Assembly (NCBI GenBank): GCA_028275295.1
Contig: JAPWUY010000003.1
Location: 1 to 16,010 of the forward strand
Direction of reading: 5' to 3'
Origin: Thermodesulfobacteriota bacterium
GTDB taxonomy: Bacteria; Desulfobacterota; Desulfocorpusculales; Desulfocorpusculum
DNA: 16,010 nucleotides
In this document: positions 9,590 to 16,010 of the stretch, piece after piece
How positions within the stretch are numbered: position 1 is the first letter of the stretch
Layout of the letters: every line of letters starts with the position of its first letter
The notes under the pieces: generated by a model
The model's database searches: none
What the model saw: only the letters and a program-made list of their open reading frames with translations
Told to the model about the DNA's origin: nothing
Position numbers and translations under genes: made by a program

Positions 9590-11590
9590 AGGGGCCCTTC
9601 TCGGAGGGGCGCGGTCTCCGCGCCCGGATTGCGAGGCCTTACTCATGCCAAGGCATTTCATTACCCGAGGTGGGTGGCCGGGTGGCCGTAGCATAATGGG
9701 GACATGCCTCGGTCAAACCGGTGCCCTCCTCCGGGCGTGCAGAGCCCGCCCCTCCGCGGGGGGACCATCCGAGCTAGGAAGGCCTTGCGGTGGAAGGCCC
9801 GGAGATGACGCGAAAGGCGATTTCCTCGGAGGGGCGCGGTCTCCGCGCCCGCATGCTACGGCCGGACGAATGGCAAGGCATTGCGTTGCCACCGGTGCCT
9901 TTCCGAGAAGCCGGTGGCCAAGAAGGGGTAATGTTGTGCTCGCCGCGATGCCTTCCTTTGCGGGCGTGCGGAGCCCGCCCCTCCGCGGGGGTGGACCATC
10001 CGAGCTAGGAAGGCCTTGCGGTGGAAACCCTGGGATAACGCTGGGGGTGGTTCTCTCGGAGGGGCGCGGTCTCCGCGCCCGCGTTGCAAGGCCGAACTAG
10101 CGCCGTGGCGTTCCATTTCCACCCGGTGGGGGGGCGAGAGGCGGGTGGCCTACCGGGGGTATGTCTCGCAGAAACCCATGCCATCCTTGCGGGCGTGCAG
10201 AGCCGGCCCCTCCGCGGGGGTGGACCATCCGAGCTAGGAAGGCCTTGCGGTGGAAACCCTGGGATAACGCTGGGGGTGGTTCTCTCGGAGGGGCGCGGTC
10301 TCCGCGCCCGCATGCTACGGCCGGACGAATGGCAAGACATTGCGTTGCCACCGGTGCCTTTCCGAGAAGCCGGTGGCCAAGAACGAGCAATGTTGGAGTT
10401 AACGTGATGCCTTCCTCCGGGCGTGCGGAGCCCGCCCCTCCGCGGGGGTGGACCATCCGAGCTAGGAAGGCCTTGCGGTGGAAACCCTGGGATAACGCTG
10501 GGGGTGGTTCTCTCGGAGGGGCGCGGTCTCCGCGCCCGCGTTGCAAGGCCGAACTAGCGCCGAGGCGTTCCATTCCCACCCGGTTGGGGGGCGAGAGGCG
10601 GGTGGCCTACCGGGGATATGTCTCGCAGAAACCCGTGCCATCATTGCGGGCGTGCAGAGCCCGCCCCTCCGCGGGGGGCGAGCCAAGATGAGAGGGCCTT
10701 GCGGGGGGAGGCCCGGGGATAGCGCGAAAGGCGATTTCCTCGGAGGGGCGCGGTCTCCGCGCCCGCATGCTACGGCCGGACGAATGGCAAGACATTGCGT
10801 TGCCACCGGTGCCTTTCCGAGAAGCCGGTAGCCAAGAACGAGCAATGTTGGAGTTAACGTGATGCCCTCCTCCGGGCGTGCGGAGCCCGCCCCTCCGCGG
10901 GGGGGCGAGCCAAGGTGAGAGGGCCTTGCGGGGCAAACCCGGGGATAACGTTGGGGGCGGTTTTCTCGGAGGGGCGCGGTCTCCGCGCCCGGAAATACGG
11001 GCCGGAAGCAAGCCAAGGCACAACATAATCATCGGGGGCAAACGAACGTTTGGTGGCCCAATGGGGTGATCCCACGGTAGAGGCAAGACTCCGCTAGCGG
11101 GCGTGCGGAGCCAGCCCCTCCACGAGGTGGGCTATCCAAGCTAAGAGGGCCTTGCGGGGGGAGGCCCGGAGATGACGCGGAAAGCGTTTTTCTCGGAGGG
11201 ATGCGCTCTGCGCGTCCGGATAGCAAGGCCGGACGCAAGCCCGGGGTATGGTATGATCACCGAGGAGCGAACGAACGGCCGGTGGCCTAATAGGGAGATG
11301 CTCCGGTCAAGCGCAAGTCTTTCCCGCGGGCGTGCGGAGCCAGCCCCTCCGCGGGGGGCAAAAGTGGGTGAGAGGCCTTGCGGAGAAAAGCCGGGGATAA
11401 TGCGGAGGGGCGGTTTTCTCGAAGGGGCGCGGTCTCCGCGCCCGCATGGCAAGGCATCACGGATGGCAAAAGGTTTCATCAATGGCCAAGGATGGGCGAG
11501 AAACCGCTGGCTCAATGGCGAAATGCCTCGCTCAAACCCATCCCATCCTCGCGGGCCTGAGGAGACGCCTTTCCGCAAGGGGTCGAGCCG
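9590..11590 (+). repeat. Array 1: about nine tandem 225-229-bp units with paired REP-like hairpins
   Basis: This gene-free stretch is a large tandem repeat. Each unit holds hairpin A (GGGCGTGCGGAGCCCGCCC), about 81 bp of core, hairpin B (GGGCGCGGTCTCCGCGCCC), and about 110 bp of spacer. A copies start at 9733, 9962, 10191, 10419, 10648, 10874, 11099, 11328 and a decayed one at 11553. B copies start at 9607, 9832, 10062, 10291, 10519, 10746, 10972, 11199 (changed) and 11425. A and B are inverted versions of one element, so the array resembles alternating REP/BIME elements. Bases 9962-10080 and 10419-10537 look identical. Long open frames cross it in several frames, but they merely translate the repeats. 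The array begins with a lone B at 9607. Confidence 0.92.
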
Positions 11591-11614
11591 CTTGGTCAAA
11601 ATATACGGACGAAA

Positions 11615-11887
11615 TCACCTGTCCGACAAACTCGTGCCATCGCAGTTGACCTGGCAATCCCCATCTTGATCGGCTCCTTGAGCTGCATCATACGTGACCA
11701 AAAAGGGGTTTTGATTCAGGTTGCAATTGGGACGGGAAAGATACACGTTGACACTCTGGCCTTGGCCCACAGAAAAAGAGGATCCGCGCGCAACCTGTGT
11801 GCAAGAAGGATAGCCTCCTCCCTGGACCCAGATAGCCCAGGTTCTCGTGTTGAAGACCGAATACACGCTGCAAGAAGGACCTGGAGA
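11615..11887 (-). pseudogene. In-frame continuation of the fourth pseudopilin after an amber codon
   Basis: Directly after the TAG at 11890-11888 the same frame stays open for 90 codons to TGA at 11617-11615. The peptide looks like real exported protein: SVYSVFNTRTWAIWVQGGGY, then cysteine-containing segments (YPSCTQV, SRPNCNLNQNP) and an acidic end DQDGDCQVNCDGTSLSDR. A weak GTG at 11866 could start it independently, but there is no ribosome site. The simplest reading is that the ancestral pseudopilin was about 292 residues and a point mutation created TAG, leaving this part untranslated. Readthrough is the alternative. The frame ends just before the decayed end of array 1. Confidence 0.6.
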
Positions 11888-12496
11888 CTAGGGGGAACAA
11901 GACAACCGGGTGTAAAGAGCATTGGGCGCTATCGCCACTGTTATGTCGTCGAAAGTCGCCGTGGGGGTCCGGGCCTCGTAAACGCGGTCTTTATCCGCGT
12001 TTTCCTCATCTAGCCTTGAGTTCTCTCCCATGGAGATGACAACTGCTGCCTGGGGTGAACTGGGCCCCCCTGCTGAGAAGGCGACCTGTGGAAGCTCCGT
12101 CGCTCCTGTCGCTCCTATAGATGCCAGGGCACTACAGAGGGCTTGAAGATTGTTTGTGTTCGTGAGCCTTTGGTTCACGTCGTACTGGTAAGCATTTCTC
12201 CACGGATCAACCGCTCCGAGCCCCAAATCCACAAATGGAATAGTGCCAGTAACCTGGCCAGTATCCTGCACCCCATCTCCATTTGCGTCTGCATTGGGGA
12301 GCCTGAAGTGGATTGCAGCGTAGCCGATGAGAGCCTCTTTTATCTCCTCGAGTTCCTTCTGGGCCGAACGGTAGTGCCTGTGCCGGGTGAGCTCAGAGAG
12401 AAGAGGAAGGGTCATCCCGAGGATGATTCCCAAGACCACGAGAACTATGGCAAGCTCTATTAGCGTGAGGCCGGCTTCTCTGTGATCGCCGTGCAT
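11888..12496 (-). CDS. Pseudopilin (prepilin-type N-terminus), probably C-terminally truncated
   Basis: 202 residues. The type III signal EAG-LTLIELAIVLVVLGIILG places prepilin peptidase cleavage after Gly9, with Leu rather than Phe at +1 and Glu at +5, followed by the hydrophobic helix and heptad-like SAQKELEEIKEALIGYA. The globular part has a DANGDGVQDTG acidic turn, GLGAVDPWRNAYQYDV, and VVISMGENSRLDEENADKDR. It differs from the other three pilins, which share a separate C-terminal motif. AGGAG precedes ATG 12496. It is the last gene of the operon. It stops at TAG, but the frame continues, so the protein may lack a domain of about 90 residues. Confidence 0.88.
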   Translation of the reverse strand: MHGDHREAGLTLIELAIVLVVLGIILGMTLPLLSELTRHRHYRSAQKELEEIKEALIGYAAIHFRLPNADANGDGVQDTGQVTGTIPFVDLGLGAVDPWRNAYQYDVNQRLTNTNNLQALCSALASIGATGATELPQVAFSAGGPSSPQAAVVISMGENSRLDEENADKDRVYEARTPTATFDDITVAIAPNALYTRLSCSP

Positions 12497-12520
12497 GAGT
12501 CTCCTCGCAAGCCCTCTTCC

Positions 12521-13051
12521 CTATATCCTCCAGTACAAGGTCACGAGATTGTCACTCCCGTCATAGGGACTGCTTGCCTGAATGTTTCCCGTATTCCACA
12601 CGCCGTCGTCGTGTCTCGCATCTATGGCCTCGGCCATACGATTGGGGAGATTGGTCACGGAGATGTAATTCCTCTTACCTCCACCAAAATCCCTTGCCCC
12701 AAACTGGTACTGTCCTCCCCTAACCGGAGAACTTTTTGTCACCACCCCCAAAGCTGAGGAAAGATCCTCCCACACGTTGGAAGCCTCTTCTGTGTCCACG
12801 AGACCGTTGTGGTTCCCGTTGAATGTGTCCCCTGGTGGGAACGAGGGGTCATCTTCATCTCCCGGGTACATGCCGTATCGGTCATAATACAAGAGGAAGC
12901 TTTGGGAATAATCTCGCATATCGGATACGATCCGCTGGATTTTGGCATTGTAGACGATATTTTGCCCCTGAAGGACGGCTCCGAGAATGAAGCCTATGAC
13001 CACAAGCACTATGGCTAACTCGAGGAGGGAGAATCCCCGCTGGGAGATCAT
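12521..13051 (-). CDS. Pseudopilin with DDGxxxTG C-terminal motif (third in operon)
   Basis: 176 residues. SQRG-FSLLELAIVLVVIGFILG gives cleavage after Gly6, Phe at +1 and Glu at +5. Then come the extended helix, YYDRYGMYPGDEDDP (a turn seen in all three related pilins here), and the C-terminal block AIDARHDDGVWNTGNI ending LVTLYWRI. The acidic DDG region may bind a metal ion, as in major pseudopilins, but that is inference. ATG 13051 overlaps the upstream stop (ATGA). The GTG at 13063 is less likely. It should be extracted from the inner membrane into a pseudopilus or pilus tip. Confidence 0.92.
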   Translation of the reverse strand: MISQRGFSLLELAIVLVVIGFILGAVLQGQNIVYNAKIQRIVSDMRDYSQSFLLYYDRYGMYPGDEDDPSFPPGDTFNGNHNGLVDTEEASNVWEDLSSALGVVTKSSPVRGGQYQFGARDFGGGKRNYISVTNLPNRMAEAIDARHDDGVWNTGNIQASSPYDGSDNLVTLYWRI

Positions 13052-13563
13052 CTGTCGAACCACCAGTATAGATTAGCGGCGTTATTGGGATCCCCTGTGT
13101 ATGGAGCGCCAGTGGCCGTCTGCCAGCGCACGTTTCCTGTCGTGCCGACCCCGTCGTCTACCTTGGTATCAAAAGATTGGGCCACCCACATGGGGACCCG
13201 GCTCGCCACAATGTAGTTGTAATTTGTGTATGGCGCAATTCCTCCTCCGAAGGTGAAATTACCGTTGAACACATGCTGCTGATCACTTGTCTGTAGGATT
13301 TGCTGGGTTTGGAGCTCGGTCCAGGCGGTGGAGTTGTTGTCTATGATCCCATCAGGAGGGGAGGTTGTATCTCCGGCATACCGTCCCACCCTATCCAGAT
13401 AGGTGAATTGGGCGGAGGCCACGAAGCGTATTTTTGTGTAGAAGTTCTTTTCCTTCGCGTTCTTGATCATCTCCTGGCCCCGCAGGATCGCCCCCATGAG
13501 GATGCCAATGATCACCATCACAATTGCAATCTCGATCAGGGTGAAGCCTTTGTTAGAGGACAT
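13048..13563 (-). CDS. Pseudopilin with DDGxxxTG C-terminal motif (second in operon)
   Basis: 171 residues. SNKG-FTLIEIAIVMVIIGILMG gives cleavage after Gly6 with Glu at +5. YLDRVGRYAGDTTSPPDG corresponds to the PGD turn, and FDTKVDDGVGTTGNVR followed by AANLYWWF is the shared C-terminal block. Start ATG 13563 has AGGAGG four bases upstream. An ATG at 13578 would place the ribosome site inside the gene. The shared order of motifs with its two neighbours points to tandem duplication followed by divergence. No assembly ATPase, platform protein or prepilin peptidase is in the window, so the parent machine must be encoded elsewhere. Confidence 0.92.
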   Translation of the reverse strand: MSSNKGFTLIEIAIVMVIIGILMGAILRGQEMIKNAKEKNFYTKIRFVASAQFTYLDRVGRYAGDTTSPPDGIIDNNSTAWTELQTQQILQTSDQQHVFNGNFTFGGGIAPYTNYNYIVASRVPMWVAQSFDTKVDDGVGTTGNVRWQTATGAPYTGDPNNAANLYWWFDR

Positions 13564-13618
13564 GAAACCTCCTCTCATGGCGGGCGACCGCCTGGAGCAG
13601 CCGCCCGCTCCGTATAAT

Positions 13619-14191
13619 TTAAAACTCGATGTAAAGGGTGACGGTGTTATTGTTCGCGTAATCCATGGATCCTCGCACGCTCCCTGTATTATACGCGCCG
13701 TCGTCTATGGAATAATCAATGGCCCTCGCAACGTCGCCCGGAATGTTCTCGTATACGATCCAGTGAGCAGTCTTTCCTCCAGGTGGAGTTACCCAGTTAA
13801 TGTAATAGTTGTCCCCAAAAGCGTGGGAAGGATAGGCCGTCCTGTTTGTTTCACCCGATATGATCCCAGCTGCCGCCAGGTGGTTGAAGAGGTGAAGTGA
13901 TTCCTGATCAACCCAGGACTGAATCATACCGTCACCGTTACCGGGATTGAGCCCAGAGTTCCCCGTGTGGGTCGTTGCTGCATCGTCATCCCCGGGTAAG
14001 GCCTTGTAACGGTCCTGGTACGTGTATACAGCGGCTCGCAATTCGTCGGCACTTCGAATTATGTTCTTTATCTTGGCATTCTTGATCATCCCCTGGCCTT
14101 TGAGGATGGCTCCGAGCAGGAGTCCTATGATCACGAGCACTATCGCGATCTCGACCAATGTGAAACCTCTCTGACCCTTCTTGCCTTTCAT
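13619..14191 (-). CDS. Pseudopilin with DDGxxxTG C-terminal motif (first in operon)
   Basis: 190 residues. KKGQRG-FTLVEIAIVLVIIGLLLG gives cleavage after Gly9, Phe at +1 and Glu at +5. Downstream are YQDRYKALPGDDDAA (PGD at 66-68), GNGDGMIQSW, and the C-terminal AIDYSIDDGAYNTGSVRG (DDG 163-165) ending TVTLYIEF. GGAGGAG lies about ten bases before ATG 14191, and upstream in-frame sequence runs into the repeat array and is not coding. It is the operon leader, about 50 bases downstream of the predicted sigma-54 start site, so likely the most strongly expressed of the four. Confidence 0.92.
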   Translation of the reverse strand: MKGKKGQRGFTLVEIAIVLVIIGLLLGAILKGQGMIKNAKIKNIIRSADELRAAVYTYQDRYKALPGDDDAATTHTGNSGLNPGNGDGMIQSWVDQESLHLFNHLAAAGIISGETNRTAYPSHAFGDNYYINWVTPPGGKTAHWIVYENIPGDVARAIDYSIDDGAYNTGSVRGSMDYANNNTVTLYIEF

Positions 14192-14253
14192 TTGCCTTTC
14201 TCCTCCTCCATCATCGAGTTTGTTGATGCCGTGTCCGGCTATGGTGAGGCGGT

Positions 14254-14269
14254 AGCAAGCATCATGCCA
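14254..14269 (-). promoter_or_regulatory. Sigma-54 (-24/-12) promoter of the pseudopilin operon
   Basis: TGGCATGATGCTTGCT matches the consensus TGGCAC-N5-TTGCW at all but one base, with the essential GG and GC at the required ten-base spacing. It predicts transcription from about 14243, leaving a leader of about 52 bases before ATG 14191. Pilin genes are classic sigma-54 targets (PilR), and a sigma-54 activator gene lies 1.4 kb upstream. Confidence 0.72.
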
Positions 14270-14340
14270 TCGGACAATTTCGCCACCCAGCGTGGGCCGA
14301 GCGATCGTTGGAAGGGAGGGGCCAAGCAGAGTAGGTTTGC

Positions 14341-15500
14341 GGGCGTGCGGAGCCCGCCCCTCCGCCGGGTGGGCTATTTGAGCTAGGATGGCCTTGCGGA
14401 GAAAAGCCGGGGATAATGCGGAGGGTGGTTCTCTCGGAGGGGCGCGGTCTCCGCGCCCGGATGGCAAGGCCGAACTAGCGCCGAGGCATTCCATTTCCAC
14501 CACATCCGTTAACGATGGCCCGGTGGCCTAGCGGGGACATGGTTGGATGAAGCCAATGGCGGCGTCGCGGGCGTGCGGAGCCCGCCCCTCCCAGGGGTGG
14601 GCCATCCGAGCTAGGATGGCGTTGCGGAGAAAAGCCGGGGATAATGCGGAGGGTGGTTCTCTCGGAGGGGCGCGGGGACCGCGCCCGCATGGCAAGGCCG
14701 AACTAGCGCCGAGGCGTTCCGTTTCCATCACGTGGGTTAACGAGGGCACGCGGCCCAATGGCGATATGTCTGGGGCAAGCGGGGGCCTCCCTTGCGGGCG
14801 TGCGGAGCCCGCCCCTCCGCCGGGTGGGCTATTTGAGCTAGGATGGCCTTGCGGAGAAAAGCCGGGGATAATGTGGAGGGTGGTTCTCTCGGAGGGGCGC
14901 GGTCTCCGCGCCCGAGTGGCAAGGCCGAACTAGCGCCGAGGCGTTCCGTTTCCATCACGTGCGTTAACGAGGGCACGCGGCCCAATGGCGATATGTCTCT
15001 GGCAAGCGGGGGCCTCCCTTGCGGGCGTGCAGAGCCCGCCCCTCCCCGGGGTGGGCCATCCAAGCTAGGATGGCCTTGCGGAGAAAAGCCGGGGATAATG
15101 TGGGGGGTGGTTCTCTCGGAGGGGCGCGGTCCCCGCGCCCGCACGGTGCGGCGGGACGAATGGCAAGGCATTGCGTTGCCACCGGTGCCTTTCCGGGAGG
15201 CCGGTGGCCAAGAAGGGGCAATGTTGGGGTTAGCGTCATGCCATCCTTGCGGGCGTGCGGAGCCCGCCCCTCCGCGGGGGGCAAGCGTGGGTGAGAGGCC
15301 TTTCGGGCAAAACCCGGGGATAATGCGGAGGGTGGTTCTCTCGGAGGGGCGCGGTCTCCGCGCCCGGATGGCAAGGCCGAACTAGCGCCGGGGCATTCCA
15401 TTTCCACCACATCCGTTAACGATGGCCCGGTGGCCTAGCGGGGACATGCTCGAGTGAAGCCGATGGTGTCATCGCGGGCGTGCGGAGCCCGCCCTCCACA
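14341..15500 (+). repeat. Array 2: about five tandem 225-228-bp units of the same repeat
   Basis: This has the same architecture and orientation as the array at 9590-11590. Hairpin A copies start at 14341, 14569, 14796, 15023, 15251 and 15476 (spacing 228, 227, 227, 228, 225). Hairpin B copies start at 14440, 14668, 14895, 15122 and 15347. In the second B copy the loop is GGA instead of TCT, and in the fourth it is TCC, while both stems stay perfect. Most spacers are of the GCCGAACTAGCGCC type. The one after the fourth B is of the GGACGAATGGCAAGGCATTG type found in array 1. The array stops within the last A copy, where sequence becomes unique. No gene was found in it. Confidence 0.92.
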
Positions 15501-15501
15501 A

Positions 15502-15525
15502 GGTGCCGAACCCTAGGCCGGCACC
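15502..15525. repeat. Inverted repeat at the edge of array 2
   Basis: GGTGCCG and CGGCACC separated by ten bases, just past the last hairpin A. It is not followed by a U tract on either strand. It may be a hairpin in the 3' region of the sigma-54 activator transcript or an unrelated boundary feature. Confidence 0.45.
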
Positions 15526-15618
15526 CTCGGGGCGAGAAGGTGCAAGTGACACACCCAACGGACCCTTCGCCTGGCATTCCGAGGATTAGATTGGAAATGT
15601 CGTCGGATCGACGCTTCT

Positions 15619-15636
15619 GTGTCGGATGACCGACAC
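15619..15636 (-). terminator. Hairpin just downstream of the sigma-54 activator gene
   Basis: GTGTCGG-TCAT-CCGACAC, a perfect 7-bp stem starting nine bases past the stop codon, followed by a second small stem CGTCG-ATC-CGACG. There is no run of U after either, so it would be a weak or factor-dependent terminator at best. Confidence 0.35.
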
Positions 15637-15645
15637 CGGGGATCC

Positions 15646-16010
15646 TCATTCCGGCACCTTCACCCTATGGCGTCTCATGAGGTCGTATAAGGTCGTCCTT
15701 GGGATTCCGAGATCCGCTGCGGCCTGTGCCATCTTTCCCCCATGCCTTTCCAAGGCCGATCGTATCCACTTCTCCTCCAGGGAGAGCCTCGCCCTAGGAA
15801 GATCGAACCCGACGGCCACAGGAACCTCCCATCTCTCCCCTTCCTCTTCCTCCTGAGGGACACTCTCCCCCAGACCAAGTTCCCTGGGTCCAATGGGCCG
15901 GCCTCTACTCAACACCAAGGCCTTGGCCATCATGTTCTTTAGCTCCCTCGCGTTTCCGGGAAACCCATAACTCAAAAGGGCTTTCTTGGCTTCCTCTGTC
16001 AGCTCTGGGG
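15646..16010 (-). CDS. Sigma-54-dependent transcriptional activator, C-terminal part (5' end outside window)
   Basis: The frame is open to the window edge and ends at TGA 15648-15646. The visible 121 or so residues start in the last part of the AAA+ domain (LTEEAKKALLSYGFPGNARELKN, the family WPGNxREL block with Phe in place of Trp). A linker rich in Glu follows (VPQEEEEGERWE). The end is a Fis-type helix-turn-helix: LSLEEKWIRSALERHGGKMA, then QAAADLGIPRTTLYDLMRRH. Such proteins bind upstream of -24/-12 promoters and drive open-complex formation. The N-terminal sensory domain is not visible, so it may be a PilR/NtrC-like response regulator or another type. The pilin operon with a sigma-54 promoter downstream is an obvious candidate target. 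Confidence 0.93.
   Translation of the reverse strand, partial: PELTEEAKKALLSYGFPGNARELKNMMAKALVLSRGRPIGPRELGLGESVPQEEEEGERWEVPVAVGFDLPRARLSLEEKWIRSALERHGGKMAQAAADLGIPRTTLYDLMRRHRVKVPE

Noticed and set aside
9590..11590. CRISPR array
   Set aside because: Units are about 228 bp, spacers are about 110 bp and homologous to each other, and repeats are paired inverted hairpins. No cas genes are nearby.
9590..11590. Integron cassette array with attC sites
   Set aside because: The intervals contain no cassette genes, the spacing is constant, and no integrase or attC core-site pattern was seen.
9552..11669. Many overlapping open frames of 60-180 codons on both strands across array 1, all with peptides like GGARSPRP or RGDRAPPRE
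   Set aside because: They are translations of the GC-rich hairpins in different frames. The period varies between 225 and 229, so frame is not kept from unit to unit, and there are no ribosome sites or recognisable domains.
11888..11890. TAG as a pyrrolysine codon
   Set aside because: TAG is used as the normal stop of several genes in the window and no pyl gene is visible. Kept only as a remote alternative to a nonsense mutation.
13619..14503. Extended pilin frame starting at 14503
   Set aside because: The extra 104 codons read through the repeat array and the sigma-54 promoter. The type III signal peptide and ribosome site place the start at 14191.
14475..15410. Similar open frames over array 2
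   Set aside because: Same reason: repeat-derived, frames shift between units, and peptides match those from array 1 in several frames.

Overview
The window looks like chromosome from an anaerobic Gram-negative bacterium with moderately high GC. The clues are GDP-fucose genes, a lipid-A-synthase-N-type membrane protein, type IV/II pseudopilins, a sigma-54 activator, and a UGA-decoded (selenocysteine) glutaredoxin-like gene. Arg AGG and Ile ATA codons are common in the metabolic genes. A Desulfobacterota-type or thermophilic relative would fit, but no rRNA or marker gene is present, so this is inference.

Layout. (1) 1-2578, plus strand: an unidentified partial gene, a Thi4-type thiazole synthase and a ThiD-ThiN fusion, joined by ATGA overlaps or close spacing. 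Together they make both halves of thiamine and couple them. (2) 2584-5743, minus strand: an SLC13/ArsB-type permease with an N-terminal periplasmic domain, then a small selenoprotein glutaredoxin (3625-3882) that ordinary gene calling would miss because its active-site codon is UGA, then a dolichyl-phosphate-mannose-synthase-like glycosyltransferase and its small membrane partner. (3) 5849-7302, plus strand: a metallophosphoesterase and a zinc-ribbon membrane protein. (4) 7291-9341, minus strand: fcl and gmd, the GDP-mannose to GDP-L-fucose pathway. (5) About 9590-11590: a gene-free tandem array with a period of 225-229 bp. Each unit carries two inverted, REP-like 19-nt hairpins. (6) 11615-14191, minus strand: four pseudopilin genes. 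The last is interrupted by an in-frame TAG, and the operon has a good sigma-54 promoter match upstream (14254-14269). (7) About 14341-15500: a second array of the same repeat in the same orientation. (8) 15646-16010, minus strand: the C-terminal end of a sigma-54-dependent activator with a Fis-type HTH, a plausible regulator of the pilin operon.

The points most worth following are the Sec-glutaredoxin with its bSECIS hairpin and the two 228-bp BIME-like arrays that bracket the pilin operon. The arrays show alternating spacer types (a higher-order repeat) and compensatory changes in one hairpin copy. The sigma-54 promoter/activator pair and the amber-split pseudopilin come next. No tRNA, rRNA, transposase or CRISPR array was seen.
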